Positions 24,701-33,147 of a DNA stretch of 64,000 nucleotides are shown in pieces. A program made the position numbers and the translations under genes. The DNA comes from Vibrio barjaei. GTDB taxonomy: Bacteria > Pseudomonadota > Gammaproteobacteria > Enterobacterales > Vibrionaceae. The number at the start of each line of letters is the position of its first letter. Position 1 is the first letter of the stretch. The notes below the pieces were generated by a model. The model had not been told where the DNA came from. It made no database searches and saw only the letters and a program-made list of their open reading frames with translations. The stretch spans positions 434,001-498,000 of the forward strand of contig NZ_LQXO02000053.1 in assembly GCF_001639065.2 (NCBI RefSeq). Reading direction: 5' to 3'.

Positions 24701-25687
24701 CTAACGTAAGCCACACAAGCGAAGGAGTACTGTCTCCAATTGCTCCCATGGCAGGAGTTCACTATCGATGACTTCAATTCGCGATTCATAGCCTTCTAAC
24801 GACATCTGATTGACAGAAACAACGCGATTAGCAACGTTAAACGCATAACATCCTTTATCTGTATTTACGACTGCCTTAATACGCTCTGCATTCAAATCAC
24901 TGAACATTGAGAATAACTGGTCAAAATCGAATATGTGTTCTGCACCAATAATCCATCCACAACTAAAGTAGCCTTGTCCCTGATTCTCGCGGCGAATAAA
25001 TGGTTTTTCAGGAGCTAACTCGAACACTGGTTCAAGATCGCTATGGTCGTGAAAGTCGTGGGAATGAGTCGAAGATTCCGTTTCTTGAGCTCGTCGCTCT
25101 ATATCCAATACCTCTATCGGAAGCACGCCGTTTTTTACCAGTTTGTGGAAAATCTTGGCAGGTACTTGGTCTGTTACCCAGTCATTGAACACATCGACAT
25201 CTTCAGCGGTGCATTGATCCACTTTATTGCCGATCACAACCTCAGCGACGCTAAGTTGATCATTAAAGTTAGCATTAGATAAATGTCTTTCATCGGATAA
25301 ATTGCGCGGGTCCACCAGCGCAATCGTCGCTTTTAAATCAATATAATCAGTGTACTGCGCTGAGGTTAACGTTTTAATGACCTGCTTGGGATGCCCCAAC
25401 CCCGTTGGTTCGATTATCAAACGATCTGGCTTTTGCCTTAACAGTACGTTGATACCTACCGACATCGGAACACCTGCGGTACAGCACATACAGCCGCCAG
25501 GGACTTCTTTAATGAGTGCACCGCCCTCAGCCATCATTGCACCATCAATACCGACTTCTCCGAACTCATTAACGAGTACCGCCCAGTTCTCATTCTCAGG
25601 TTTTGATTTAAGTAGATTAAGTATTGTAGTGGTTTTACCCACACCAAGAAAACCAGTGATGATATTGGTAGGTACTTGATTTGACAT
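24701..25687 (-). CDS. CobW/COG0523 family GTP-binding metallochaperone
   Basis: 328 residues. G1 loop is GFLGVGKTTT, the metal-binding motif is CMCC (GGCMCCTAG), and NKVD gives base specificity. A short His-rich linker (HSHDFHDHSD) precedes the CobW C-terminal domain. COG0523 proteins deliver metal ions, often zinc, to client enzymes using GTP. Which metal is not clear; I saw no Zur-like site upstream. It is followed by the AraC gene three bases later. A metal-dependent phosphatase and a heme/Fe-S locus lie nearby, but a direct link is only a possibility. Confidence 0.88.
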   Translation of the reverse strand: MSNQVPTNIITGFLGVGKTTTILNLLKSKPENENWAVLVNEFGEVGIDGAMMAEGGALIKEVPGGCMCCTAGVPMSVGINVLLRQKPDRLIIEPTGLGHPKQVIKTLTSAQYTDYIDLKATIALVDPRNLSDERHLSNANFNDQLSVAEVVIGNKVDQCTAEDVDVFNDWVTDQVPAKIFHKLVKNGVLPIEVLDIERRAQETESSTHSHDFHDHSDLEPVFELAPEKPFIRRENQGQGYFSCGWIIGAEHIFDFDQLFSMFSDLNAERIKAVVNTDKGCYAFNVANRVVSVNQMSLEGYESRIEVIDSELLPWEQLETVLLRLCGLR

Positions 25688-25774
25688 TATGAACTCTCTG
25701 AATGTTGCTTTGGTATGAGTATATACCCAAGTGACTCGTAGGTTCTATATTGAATAGGTTTAGGAATAAGTAAA

Positions 25775-25962
25775 AAAGACCAAAAGACAAAAGGCGCACT
25801 TTGCGCGCGCCTTGATCCCCCGTTACTCAATCGTGAGTTTGCGAATCTCTGAACCTTGTTAACGCGGCTGAGATAATTTACGGGGCAGTAGTATGTGTTT
25901 GTTGCACATCCAAATTGTACGTAGGGTTTTCAAATCCTCCATGCTCGTCGAATACAATCCCT
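25775..25962 (-). ncRNA. Candidate structured leader or small RNA upstream of the CobW gene
   Basis: The 470-base gap between the CobW and clcA genes has signs of a minus-strand transcript. TTGCAA (25993-25998) and TATTTA (complement of 25969-25974) form a possible promoter with 18-base spacing. A GC-rich stem (25791-25813) is followed on the minus strand by T-rich sequence, like an intrinsic terminator. A further small stem, ACTCA-N4-TGAGT, lies between. A 27-codon frame (25859-25942, starting MEDLKTLRTIW) is present with no strong ribosome site. This could be an independent small RNA or an attenuator leader for cobW-araC. I do not recognise the sequence as a known family. Confidence 0.35.
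25791..25813 (-). terminator. Terminator-like hairpin upstream of the CobW gene
   Basis: A seven-base GC-rich stem (AAGGCGC/GCGCCTT) with a nine-base loop, followed on the minus strand by a run rich in T (TTTTGTCTTTTGG). It lies about 104 bases before the CobW start, so it would end or attenuate minus-strand transcription. Confidence 0.5.
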
Positions 25963-26157
25963 ACGCTTTAAATATGGTACATATCTGGATTATTGCAAGT
26001 AGAGAACATTGAGGTGAATCACAAAATGCTGCAACACTAGGCAACATTAAATTTGGAATACTACTTTTCATCTTTACCACTGTTGCCAATTGTTCTAAGT
26101 CGTATAATTTTACTTATACATTCCCGCCAATCCGAAGAACCAAGGTCTTTAAATACA

Positions 26158-27558
26158 ATGACAAAGAGAGAAAGAATCAAACAGTCGTTACTTGCCCATG
26201 TGCCACGCGGAACGATTAATCAATTTCTCTCGAGAGATACGACACCTATCTCAGTGCTTTTGCTGTCTTGTGTTGTGGGTGTACTTGCTGGTTTAGTAGG
26301 CACATTGTTTGAGCTTGGTGTTCACTTTGTGACTGAGACGCGCACCGAGTGGCTTCGTGACGAAATCGGTTCAGTCCTTCCCCTGTGGCTTTCAGCTTTT
26401 CTAATCAGTGCATTACTCGCCTTCATTGGTTATTTTCTAGTCCATAAATTTGCACCAGAGGCTGCAGGCTCAGGCATTCCTGAAATTGAGGGTGCGATGG
26501 ACAATATGCGACCAGTTCGTTGGTGGCGCGTGTTACCCGTTAAGTTCTTTGGTGGACTAGGAGCTCTTGGGTCAGGAATGGTACTTGGTCGAGAAGGTCC
26601 TACGGTACAAATGGGCGGCAACTTAGCTCGGATGGTGACAGATATTTTTCGAGTAAAAAACGATGACAGCCGCCATACCTTACTTGCGTCCGGTGCCGCA
26701 GGTGGTCTCGCAGCTGCATTTAACGCACCTCTTGCCGGTATCATGTTTGTTGTCGAAGAGATGCGTCCGCATTTTCGCTACTCTCTTATTTCAATCAAAG
26801 CCGTACTTATCTCAGCAGTAACTGCGACTTTGGTTTTTCGTTATATTAATGGTCAAAGCGCCGTCATTTCCATTCCACAATACGGTTCACCAGAACTTAA
26901 TGTGTTGTGGCTATTTCTGGTTTTAGGTGCACTTTTCGGTGTATTTGGTGTTGCGTTCAATAAACTTGTTACTGTGTTTCAGGATCTGTTCGTACGCATT
27001 CATAAAAACGACCTTAAGCGATTCCTGTTTACAGGTTCTATTATTGGTGGATGTTTCGGACTACTGCTCCTCTATGTGCCAGAATTAACTGGTGGCGGTA
27101 TCGGTATTATTCCTGATATAACAAATGGCAGTTTTAGCGCTTCCATCTTGGTATTGCTGTTTATTGGTAGAGTGCTTACTACTCTTATCTGTTTTGGGTC
27201 TGGCGCACCTGGCGGTATTTTTGCACCTATGCTGGCATTGGGAACGTCCTTTGGTTATGCCTTCGGATTAACAGCAAAAGCGCTATTTCCTGACTTACCA
27301 ATAGAACCTGGTGTCTTTGCTATCGCGGGTATGGGCGCACTCTTCTCTGCAACGGTACGAGCACCGATTACTGGGATTTTACTAGTCATTGAAATGACTA
27401 ATAACTACCACTTGATCTTACCCCTTATCATCACAGCATTAGGTGCGACTGTGATTGCTCAAGCAATGGGTGGTCAGCCTATCTATAGTCAACTACTACA
27501 CCGCACCATCAAAAACGAAAAACTGCGACAAGAAGATCTACCACGAAAGGAAAACTGA
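26158..27558 (+). CDS. clcA: ClC-type chloride/proton antiporter ClcA
   Basis: 466 residues. The ClC signature loops are present: GSGIPEIEG, GREGPTVQMGGN with the gating Glu, and GSGAPGGIFAPML, with about 12-18 hydrophobic helices. It closely follows the E. coli ClcA pattern (VRWWRVLPVKFFGGLG). It exchanges chloride for protons across the inner membrane and supports acid resistance. I start at the ATG at 26158 (MTKRERIKQ), since the in-frame sequence from 26053 has no counterpart in the family. Confidence 0.94.
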   Translation: MTKRERIKQSLLAHVPRGTINQFLSRDTTPISVLLLSCVVGVLAGLVGTLFELGVHFVTETRTEWLRDEIGSVLPLWLSAFLISALLAFIGYFLVHKFAPEAAGSGIPEIEGAMDNMRPVRWWRVLPVKFFGGLGALGSGMVLGREGPTVQMGGNLARMVTDIFRVKNDDSRHTLLASGAAGGLAAAFNAPLAGIMFVVEEMRPHFRYSLISIKAVLISAVTATLVFRYINGQSAVISIPQYGSPELNVLWLFLVLGALFGVFGVAFNKLVTVFQDLFVRIHKNDLKRFLFTGSIIGGCFGLLLLYVPELTGGGIGIIPDITNGSFSASILVLLFIGRVLTTLICFGSGAPGGIFAPMLALGTSFGYAFGLTAKALFPDLPIEPGVFAIAGMGALFSATVRAPITGILLVIEMTNNYHLILPLIITALGATVIAQAMGGQPIYSQLLHRTIKNEKLRQEDLPRKEN

Positions 27559-27600
27559 GCGCATTTTCTATCCAAACCGTGTATAATTAGACGGCTAGAC

Positions 27601-27626
27601 TGCTAGCTCTCCCCAAAGAGCTAGCA
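27601..27626 (+). terminator. Hairpin between clcA and the TDT transporter gene
   Basis: A perfect ten-base stem (TGCTAGCTCT/AGAGCTAGCA) with a CCCCAA loop, 43 bases after clcA. No U-tract follows. A TATAAT sequence lies just upstream (27582-27587), so the hairpin may instead be in the 5' leader of the next gene. Confidence 0.45.
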
Positions 27627-27660
27627 GATAATAATAAGGATATTAAAGAGAGCTCTCCTC

Positions 27661-28629
27661 GTGACAACAAGTCTTGCTGCCCTAAAACGACTGACACAGT
27701 TTCACAGTGTCCCCACCTCTCAAGCCTCGTTAGCTTTAGGAATGATCGGCCTCGGCCACGCTTGGGCAATGTATGTACCAGAACTTGGTAAGACTATTCA
27801 GCCAGTCTTAGCCACTATCGGCGCCTTACTGTTAATTCCCGTACTGTTAAAATATCTGCTCAATCGCCATATATTTTCTGCTGATATAAAGCACCCATTA
27901 ACAGGCAGCTTAATGGCTCCAATGAGTATGGCGTTATTAATCCTGTGTGATTACTTAGCCGTTATAAGACCACTCATCGCCTACCCTCTTTGGTTTGCCG
28001 CGTTGATGTTGCATATACTCATGGCGATATTATTCTTTTTCTATCAAATTAAGAATTTTAAAATTGCCAATATAGTTCCAAGTTGGTTTCTTTATCCTGT
28101 TGGACTTATTAGTAGCTCTTTAGCAGGAACTCAATTTGGCCATACGGTATATTCTGAAACCATTGCTAGTGTATGTATAGCAATATATTTCTTTATGCTA
28201 CCACTGGTTCTATATCGATTGGTGTTTGAAGGTATGCTTCGCAAGAGAGCCAGGCCTACTATCGCTATCATGGCAGCGCCGATCAACCTCACATTATCAG
28301 CATACTTAGTCAATTTCTCTGAACCTGATCCTATACTGACGGGTGCGCTAGCTGGTATCGCCATCACGATGACGTTACTTATCTACTTGTGTTACTTCAG
28401 ATTATTAAAACTGAAATTTCAACCATCTATCGCTGCGATTACCTTTCCTTCAGTCATAAGTTCGATAGCAATGTACAGGTTAACGGATTTCTTCGAGGGC
28501 GAATACCCACATTGGCATTGGTTGCACAACTTCGGCTTTTTGGAGTTATCTGTAGCAACATTGGCGGTTATCTGGGTGAGTTTTGGTTTTATAAAAATGT
28601 ACTGGCCGGAGTTAATGTCACGACAATGA
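27661..28629 (+). CDS. TDT family (TehA/SLAC1-like) membrane transporter
   Basis: 322 residues with about ten hydrophobic segments and the family's spacing, including GTQFGHTVYSETIA and PTIAIMAAPINLTLSAYL. TDT proteins form trimeric anion channels or dicarboxylate/tellurite transporters. The substrate is not evident. It starts with GTG at 27661, with a purine-rich AAAGAGAG before it. It follows clcA on the same strand, but a hairpin and a possible own promoter (TATAAT at 27582) lie between. Confidence 0.8.
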   Translation: MTTSLAALKRLTQFHSVPTSQASLALGMIGLGHAWAMYVPELGKTIQPVLATIGALLLIPVLLKYLLNRHIFSADIKHPLTGSLMAPMSMALLILCDYLAVIRPLIAYPLWFAALMLHILMAILFFFYQIKNFKIANIVPSWFLYPVGLISSSLAGTQFGHTVYSETIASVCIAIYFFMLPLVLYRLVFEGMLRKRARPTIAIMAAPINLTLSAYLVNFSEPDPILTGALAGIAITMTLLIYLCYFRLLKLKFQPSIAAITFPSVISSIAMYRLTDFFEGEYPHWHWLHNFGFLELSVATLAVIWVSFGFIKMYWPELMSRQ

Positions 28630-28760
28630 AAAAATGTGATACATATATCAATAAAGACCAAAAAGAGTATAAAAAGTCTCGCACAGACCCCCAACAGGTA
28701 TAAGCAAGATGAATATATCGCTATGTAGTATAGTGAAGATTGCTAGTAACTCCAAAAAAT

Positions 28761-28784
28761 AAAATAGTCACTAGTGACTATTTT
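28761..28784. promoter_or_regulatory. Perfect 24-bp palindrome upstream of cqsA
   Basis: The palindrome centred on CACTAGTG, with AAAATAGT at the left edge and ACTATTTT at the right, is perfect over 24 bases and is followed by one further T. It lies 66 bases before the cqsA start and 131 bases after the transporter gene. It could be an intrinsic terminator for upstream transcription, a leader attenuator, or an operator. Confidence 0.55.
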
Positions 28785-28850
28785 TGCATATTGGGCAATA
28801 TTTCGTTCTGTCGGCCGACAACCCATTTTAAATGTCGAGAGAACCTAGCT

Positions 28851-30032
28851 ATGCACTTAGAGAAAATAACAAAAACGTTGCCTAAATTTATTGAACAGCA
28901 ACACGATATTTATATCGCTGAAAATATCCATTCAACCAAAAGTAAAAAGCATCTAGTCTCTGGGAAAAGACCTACGGCAAGTGATACCAGTTACCAAACA
29001 AATGACTACCTATGTCTGAATAACAACGCCTATATTAAGGAGAAGCACATAGACGCTATTCGAGACAATACGGAAAGTATGTTGATGTCTGGTGTTTATA
29101 CTGCTGAAGCGGAAGACAGCTCTGCTTTTGAAAAAAAACTCGCTAAACTAACAGGATTTGAAGAGTGTGTAGTATCACAATCAGGTTATACCGCAAACCT
29201 GAGCTTACTGCAGGCTATCTGTACCAAAGACACCAATGTGTATGTTGATTTCTTCGCTCATGCTTCATTGTGGGAAGGTGCAAGAATTGCTGGTGCTATG
29301 GTTCATCCATTTATGCACAACAACATCAGGCACTTAAAGCGACAGATTCAAAAGAATGGCCCAGGCATAATTCTAGTTGATTCTATCTATAGTACTTTGG
29401 GTACTATCGCACCGCTCGTAGACCTTGTATCAATGGCTTATGAGTGCGACTGTGCTCTGGTCGTGGATGAATCTCATTCACTTGGGACTCATGGTCCTAA
29501 AGGCGCTGGTTTGGTTGCTGAATTAGGCTTAACTGAGCATGTAGATTATATTACCGTGAGCTTAGCAAAAACATTTGCATATCGTGCGGGCGCTATTTTG
29601 TCCAATAAAAAGACCGCGCATTGTCTTCCATTTGTGGCATTTCCTGCGATATTCAGTTCCATGCTGCTCCCATACGAAACTGAACGGTTAAGCGCTACCG
29701 TCGACGTGATCAAGAGCGCCGACAACGCAAGGCGCTCGTTGTTCTCAAATAGTGACTATTTAAGAAATCAGCTAAGAAACTTAGGGCTATCTATTCGAAG
29801 TGAATCTCAGATCATCGCTTTAGAGACTGGTGACGCTGAAAACACTGAGATTGTTCGGGATTTCTTAGAGAGCAAAGGTGTTTTTGGTTCTATATTTTGT
29901 ACACCAGCAACACCAAAAGGAAAGAATATTATAAGATTTTCAGTCACTTCAGAGCATACTCTCGAGGATTTGGATCGAGTAGTGCAAGCTTGTAAAGAAG
30001 CAACGGAAAATAAAGAGTTCTATTTCTTATAG
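28851..30032 (+). CDS. cqsA: CAI-1 autoinducer synthase CqsA
   Basis: 393 residues; a PLP-dependent alpha-oxoamine synthase-like enzyme that condenses a fatty acyl-CoA with S-adenosylmethionine or an amino acid to give the amino-ketone precursor of CAI-1. Motifs: SQSGYTANL, DFFAHASLWEGAR, VDESHSLGTHGPKGAGL and the PLP Lys region SLAKTFAYRAGAI. The ATG at 28851 (MHLEKITK) has GAGAG before it and gives the family length. It is convergent with cqsS, the receptor gene, 47 bases away, as in other vibrios. Confidence 0.95.
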   Translation: MHLEKITKTLPKFIEQQHDIYIAENIHSTKSKKHLVSGKRPTASDTSYQTNDYLCLNNNAYIKEKHIDAIRDNTESMLMSGVYTAEAEDSSAFEKKLAKLTGFEECVVSQSGYTANLSLLQAICTKDTNVYVDFFAHASLWEGARIAGAMVHPFMHNNIRHLKRQIQKNGPGIILVDSIYSTLGTIAPLVDLVSMAYECDCALVVDESHSLGTHGPKGAGLVAELGLTEHVDYITVSLAKTFAYRAGAILSNKKTAHCLPFVAFPAIFSSMLLPYETERLSATVDVIKSADNARRSLFSNSDYLRNQLRNLGLSIRSESQIIALETGDAENTEIVRDFLESKGVFGSIFCTPATPKGKNIIRFSVTSEHTLEDLDRVVQACKEATENKEFYFL

Positions 30033-30079
30033 GCAATAAATTGGATGTGGGGCTCAACCTATACTCTGAGCTCCCTCAT

Positions 30080-32155
30080 CTATATCCAAGACGCAACTTT
30101 ATCAACTAACTCGTCTTTGGGCGTCGGTTTAATTAATAAGTCATCCATCCCAGATTGCTTGATTTTTTCACGAGTTGTTGGATTCGCATCACCAGTGAAG
30201 GCAATGATAGGCACTGTATTATACTTTGCAGTAGATTTTCTTATCTTATCCGCAGTGGAAATGCCATCTAGAATCGGCATCTCGATATCCATAATAACTA
30301 AATCAACATTTTCTTCATCAAGCATGACTATAGCGTCAGCACCATTGCTAGCTTGTAGTACTACCAAACCCTCTTTTTCTAACATTATGCTAGTAATTGT
30401 TCGCAAGGAATGGTTGTCATCGACTAAGAGAACTGTTTTGGTTGAAGATATTGTGTTGTAAGGACGAGCCGTCGCAAGCTCTTCCACCTCTCTGAAAAAC
30501 AATTTATCTAATGTATCTCTTATATCAGAGGTAAATTCATCATAATCCATTAACTCGACGTTAAGATAGCGCTTGAAGTACAGATTTCTCTGGTCATTTG
30601 CAGAGTGAACTAGAACAATTCGTGCCTCGGTAAACTCAAGCTTCGCCTCTAGACTCGAAAGGTAGATCCACCCTTCTCTAGATAGATTACCGTCAATGAT
30701 AATAAGGCTATACTCAAAACTGTATTCTTCGCGGTAACTTGCCGCTTTGATATCTTCAACCGTTAGCTTGAATTCTCGGTGATATTGAGCACCCTTAACC
30801 AAGTCCAACATGCTAGATGATTCACCAATAAACAACACTGACTTATCTTTCACCAATTCACTCTTAATCTGTGCCACTTCATTCGACTCATACTTAGGAA
30901 ATATTAATTTAAACTCTGTCCATGCACCAAACTCGGATTGACATACTATCTTACCACCAAACGACCTCATGACCTTTTTACAGAATGCCAAGCCTAAACC
31001 ATAGGATCCTGATTTACCGGTGGTATAAAAATCCTCAAAAATATAGGGGAGTAGTTGCTCTTCAATCCCCTTGCCGGTATCTCTAAAAGTAATGATATTG
31101 CAATCGTCTTGGTTTTGAGCGTCAATCGTTATCGTGAACTTCCCTGCACCTCTGTGGCGAAATGAGTTTTTCAGTAAGTTAAACAAAACATACTTCAATA
31201 AAGTATCACTACCAAAATAGTCAAAACTGCTTGGAATGTTAACTGAGACAGCTTTAGTGTCTAACGCTGTTTTATATGCAAACGTTCTGATTGCATTTTC
31301 AATGACTTCTTTACCGTCATTGCGACAGAAAGTCGATGTAGATACTCGGCTTTGATCGATAGACGTCAGTAATAAGTCAATGGTTTCATTGCCGTTCATG
31401 ATCGTTTTCATGGAATCATCTATGATTTCATTCAAACGTTGAAGCTCTTCGGTATTCAACTGGTGCGAGTTACGAAAAATAGCACTCTTATTAGGAATAA
31501 TTGCTCGCATTACCTCTAACGAAGAATACATAGCACTAAGAGGATTTCTCATTTCATGAGCAATACCAGCACCAAACGATTTAGCGATTGCAAATTTGGA
31601 TTCATGCTCATTTTGGTTACGGAAGAAGAATAAACTGCCGAAAATATAAGTAAACGCAAATATGGGTAAATACGTTAGACTCTGCGCCATGTAGATTCCT
31701 TGTCCACCCATAATGTAAGCGAGTAAAACAGCAGATAGAACAGATATTACAGCCTGAGCGACCATTATCCTCGTATCATAAATAAGCAATATATGAAGAA
31801 ATATGGATGACATAAACGACATAACCCAAACTGTCGTCCAGTTATTCATCAACATCATATAGCAAAAGAAGAATGGCAAAGTAAAGCCAATAACTACTAG
31901 GTAATAGTATGGGAGGATTCGCTTAGTTTTTTCTGAAAAAGCACGTAATAAGATAAACCCTATTAACATGATTGCGCCAATAGTTCTTAAAAGCTCACTT
32001 TCATAAGGCTGCGGAAATACATACTTCCAAATAACGTAATAGAGTGGAAAGCCCAAAATCCCCATCCATGCGACAAGTGTAATATTTGGCGCAGCATACT
32101 CGTAGGTTCTCTTTATCCTTTCCATCTGTGCAATCAATCCAGATTTAAAACTCAT
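30080..32155 (-). CDS. cqsS: CAI-1 hybrid sensor kinase/phosphatase CqsS
   Basis: 691 residues. Six membrane helices (residues 20-180) form the CAI-1 binding domain. Then come the HisKA domain with His200 in IAHEMRNP, an ATPase domain (GKGI, GSYGLGLAF) and a C-terminal receiver (VLLVDDN, VIMDIEMP, LLIKPTP). It sends phosphate to LuxU/LuxO at low cell density. In the last membrane helix, SLFFFRNQ places Phe176 where I recall V. cholerae CqsS having Cys170 and V. harveyi Phe175, the residue that tunes ligand chain length. It is convergent with cqsA. Confidence 0.95.
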   Translation of the reverse strand: MSFKSGLIAQMERIKRTYEYAAPNITLVAWMGILGFPLYYVIWKYVFPQPYESELLRTIGAIMLIGFILLRAFSEKTKRILPYYYLVVIGFTLPFFFCYMMLMNNWTTVWVMSFMSSIFLHILLIYDTRIMVAQAVISVLSAVLLAYIMGGQGIYMAQSLTYLPIFAFTYIFGSLFFFRNQNEHESKFAIAKSFGAGIAHEMRNPLSAMYSSLEVMRAIIPNKSAIFRNSHQLNTEELQRLNEIIDDSMKTIMNGNETIDLLLTSIDQSRVSTSTFCRNDGKEVIENAIRTFAYKTALDTKAVSVNIPSSFDYFGSDTLLKYVLFNLLKNSFRHRGAGKFTITIDAQNQDDCNIITFRDTGKGIEEQLLPYIFEDFYTTGKSGSYGLGLAFCKKVMRSFGGKIVCQSEFGAWTEFKLIFPKYESNEVAQIKSELVKDKSVLFIGESSSMLDLVKGAQYHREFKLTVEDIKAASYREEYSFEYSLIIIDGNLSREGWIYLSSLEAKLEFTEARIVLVHSANDQRNLYFKRYLNVELMDYDEFTSDIRDTLDKLFFREVEELATARPYNTISSTKTVLLVDDNHSLRTITSIMLEKEGLVVLQASNGADAIVMLDEENVDLVIMDIEMPILDGISTADKIRKSTAKYNTVPIIAFTGDANPTTREKIKQSGMDDLLIKPTPKDELVDKVASWI

Positions 32156-32204
32156 TACTATTGGTTAAGCATAACATTGGCTTGATCGGTAAGAAAGCTT
32201 TGTA

Positions 32205-32237
32205 AAACAACAACGCCCTCGTAATCAGAGGGCGTTG
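32205..32237 (-). terminator. Intrinsic terminator after folE
   Basis: A ten-base perfect stem (CAACGCCCTC/GAGGGCGTTG, 32211-32237) with a seven-base loop. On the minus strand it is followed by TTGTTTTAC, a T-rich tail, and lies 33 bases after the folE stop codon. Confidence 0.75.
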
Positions 32238-32270
32238 CAGACCAATATGTGATGCGTCTTCCAGAAAGAA

Positions 32271-32924
32271 CTATCGCAAACCATGCAAAAACTCATGTCG
32301 AGTCGCTGGCTTCGATTTAAAGATTCCACCCAATGCGGTAGTCGTCGTTTCACTGGTAGCATCCATGACACCGCGGGACTTCACGCAATAATGTACCGCA
32401 TCAATCGTTACTGCGACATCGTCGGTTTCAAGCAAGGCTTGTAGAGCAACCAGAATTTGTTGCGTCATGCGTTCCTGAACTTGTGGACGCTGTGCGAAGA
32501 ATCTTACGATACGGTTGATTTTAGACAAACCGATGATTTTACCGCGAGGGATATAGGCTACTGCAGCTTTGCCGTCGATGGTCACAAGGTGGTGTTCACA
32601 AGTGCTGGTCACCGTGATGTCTTTAACACGAACCATCTCACTAACGTCCATCTTGTTTTCGATGACGGTGATTTTAGGGAAGTTCTCGTAGTCCAAGCCT
32701 GAGAAGATTTCATCCACATACATCTTGGCAATGCGATGCGGCGTCTCCATCAAACTATCGTCTTGTAGATCAAGCTGTAACAACGTAAGAATTTCACGCA
32801 TATGATGTTCAATACGCTCTTTCTTTTCTTCACGGCTGACTTCATTTGGCAGCATCGGTGTTTCTAACCCTCGCTCTGACAACGCGGCTTTCACCATTTT
32901 TGCTGATTCACTTAATCCTGACAT
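32271..32924 (-). CDS. folE: GTP cyclohydrolase I FolE
   Basis: 217 residues. Zinc and catalytic residues are visible in TCEHH and HYCVKSRGVMD, with the GLSKINRIV block. It converts GTP to 7,8-dihydroneopterin triphosphate, the first step of folate and pterin synthesis. I start at 32924 (MSGLSESAK), which has a GAGGAAG ribosome site and gives the normal length; the upstream in-frame start at 32993 lacks support. It is divergent from moeA across 223 bases. Confidence 0.95.
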   Translation of the reverse strand: MSGLSESAKMVKAALSERGLETPMLPNEVSREEKKERIEHHMREILTLLQLDLQDDSLMETPHRIAKMYVDEIFSGLDYENFPKITVIENKMDVSEMVRVKDITVTSTCEHHLVTIDGKAAVAYIPRGKIIGLSKINRIVRFFAQRPQVQERMTQQILVALQALLETDDVAVTIDAVHYCVKSRGVMDATSETTTTALGGIFKSKPATRHEFLHGLR

Positions 32925-33147
32925 CTTACTTCCTCGCACTAACACCCGTAAGGGGGCACAAGGATACTCGGAATTTTCATCAATTACACCCACAAATTCT
33001 GTATTGCTTTGTATGCATTATGATTTGAAGCATGTTTTTGGCTATTTTATCCATAGGAGTAAGCCTCTCTTTAGACAAAATGTGTTACATTCCGAAGACT
33101 TTATTGAATTAAATAGTTCCACTGAATCAATTAGGACGGCTTATCTT

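Noticed and set aside
25921..25965. A GTTTTCAAATCC sequence resembling a tRNA T-arm.
   Set aside because: No acceptor stem, anticodon arm or CCA end can be built around it.
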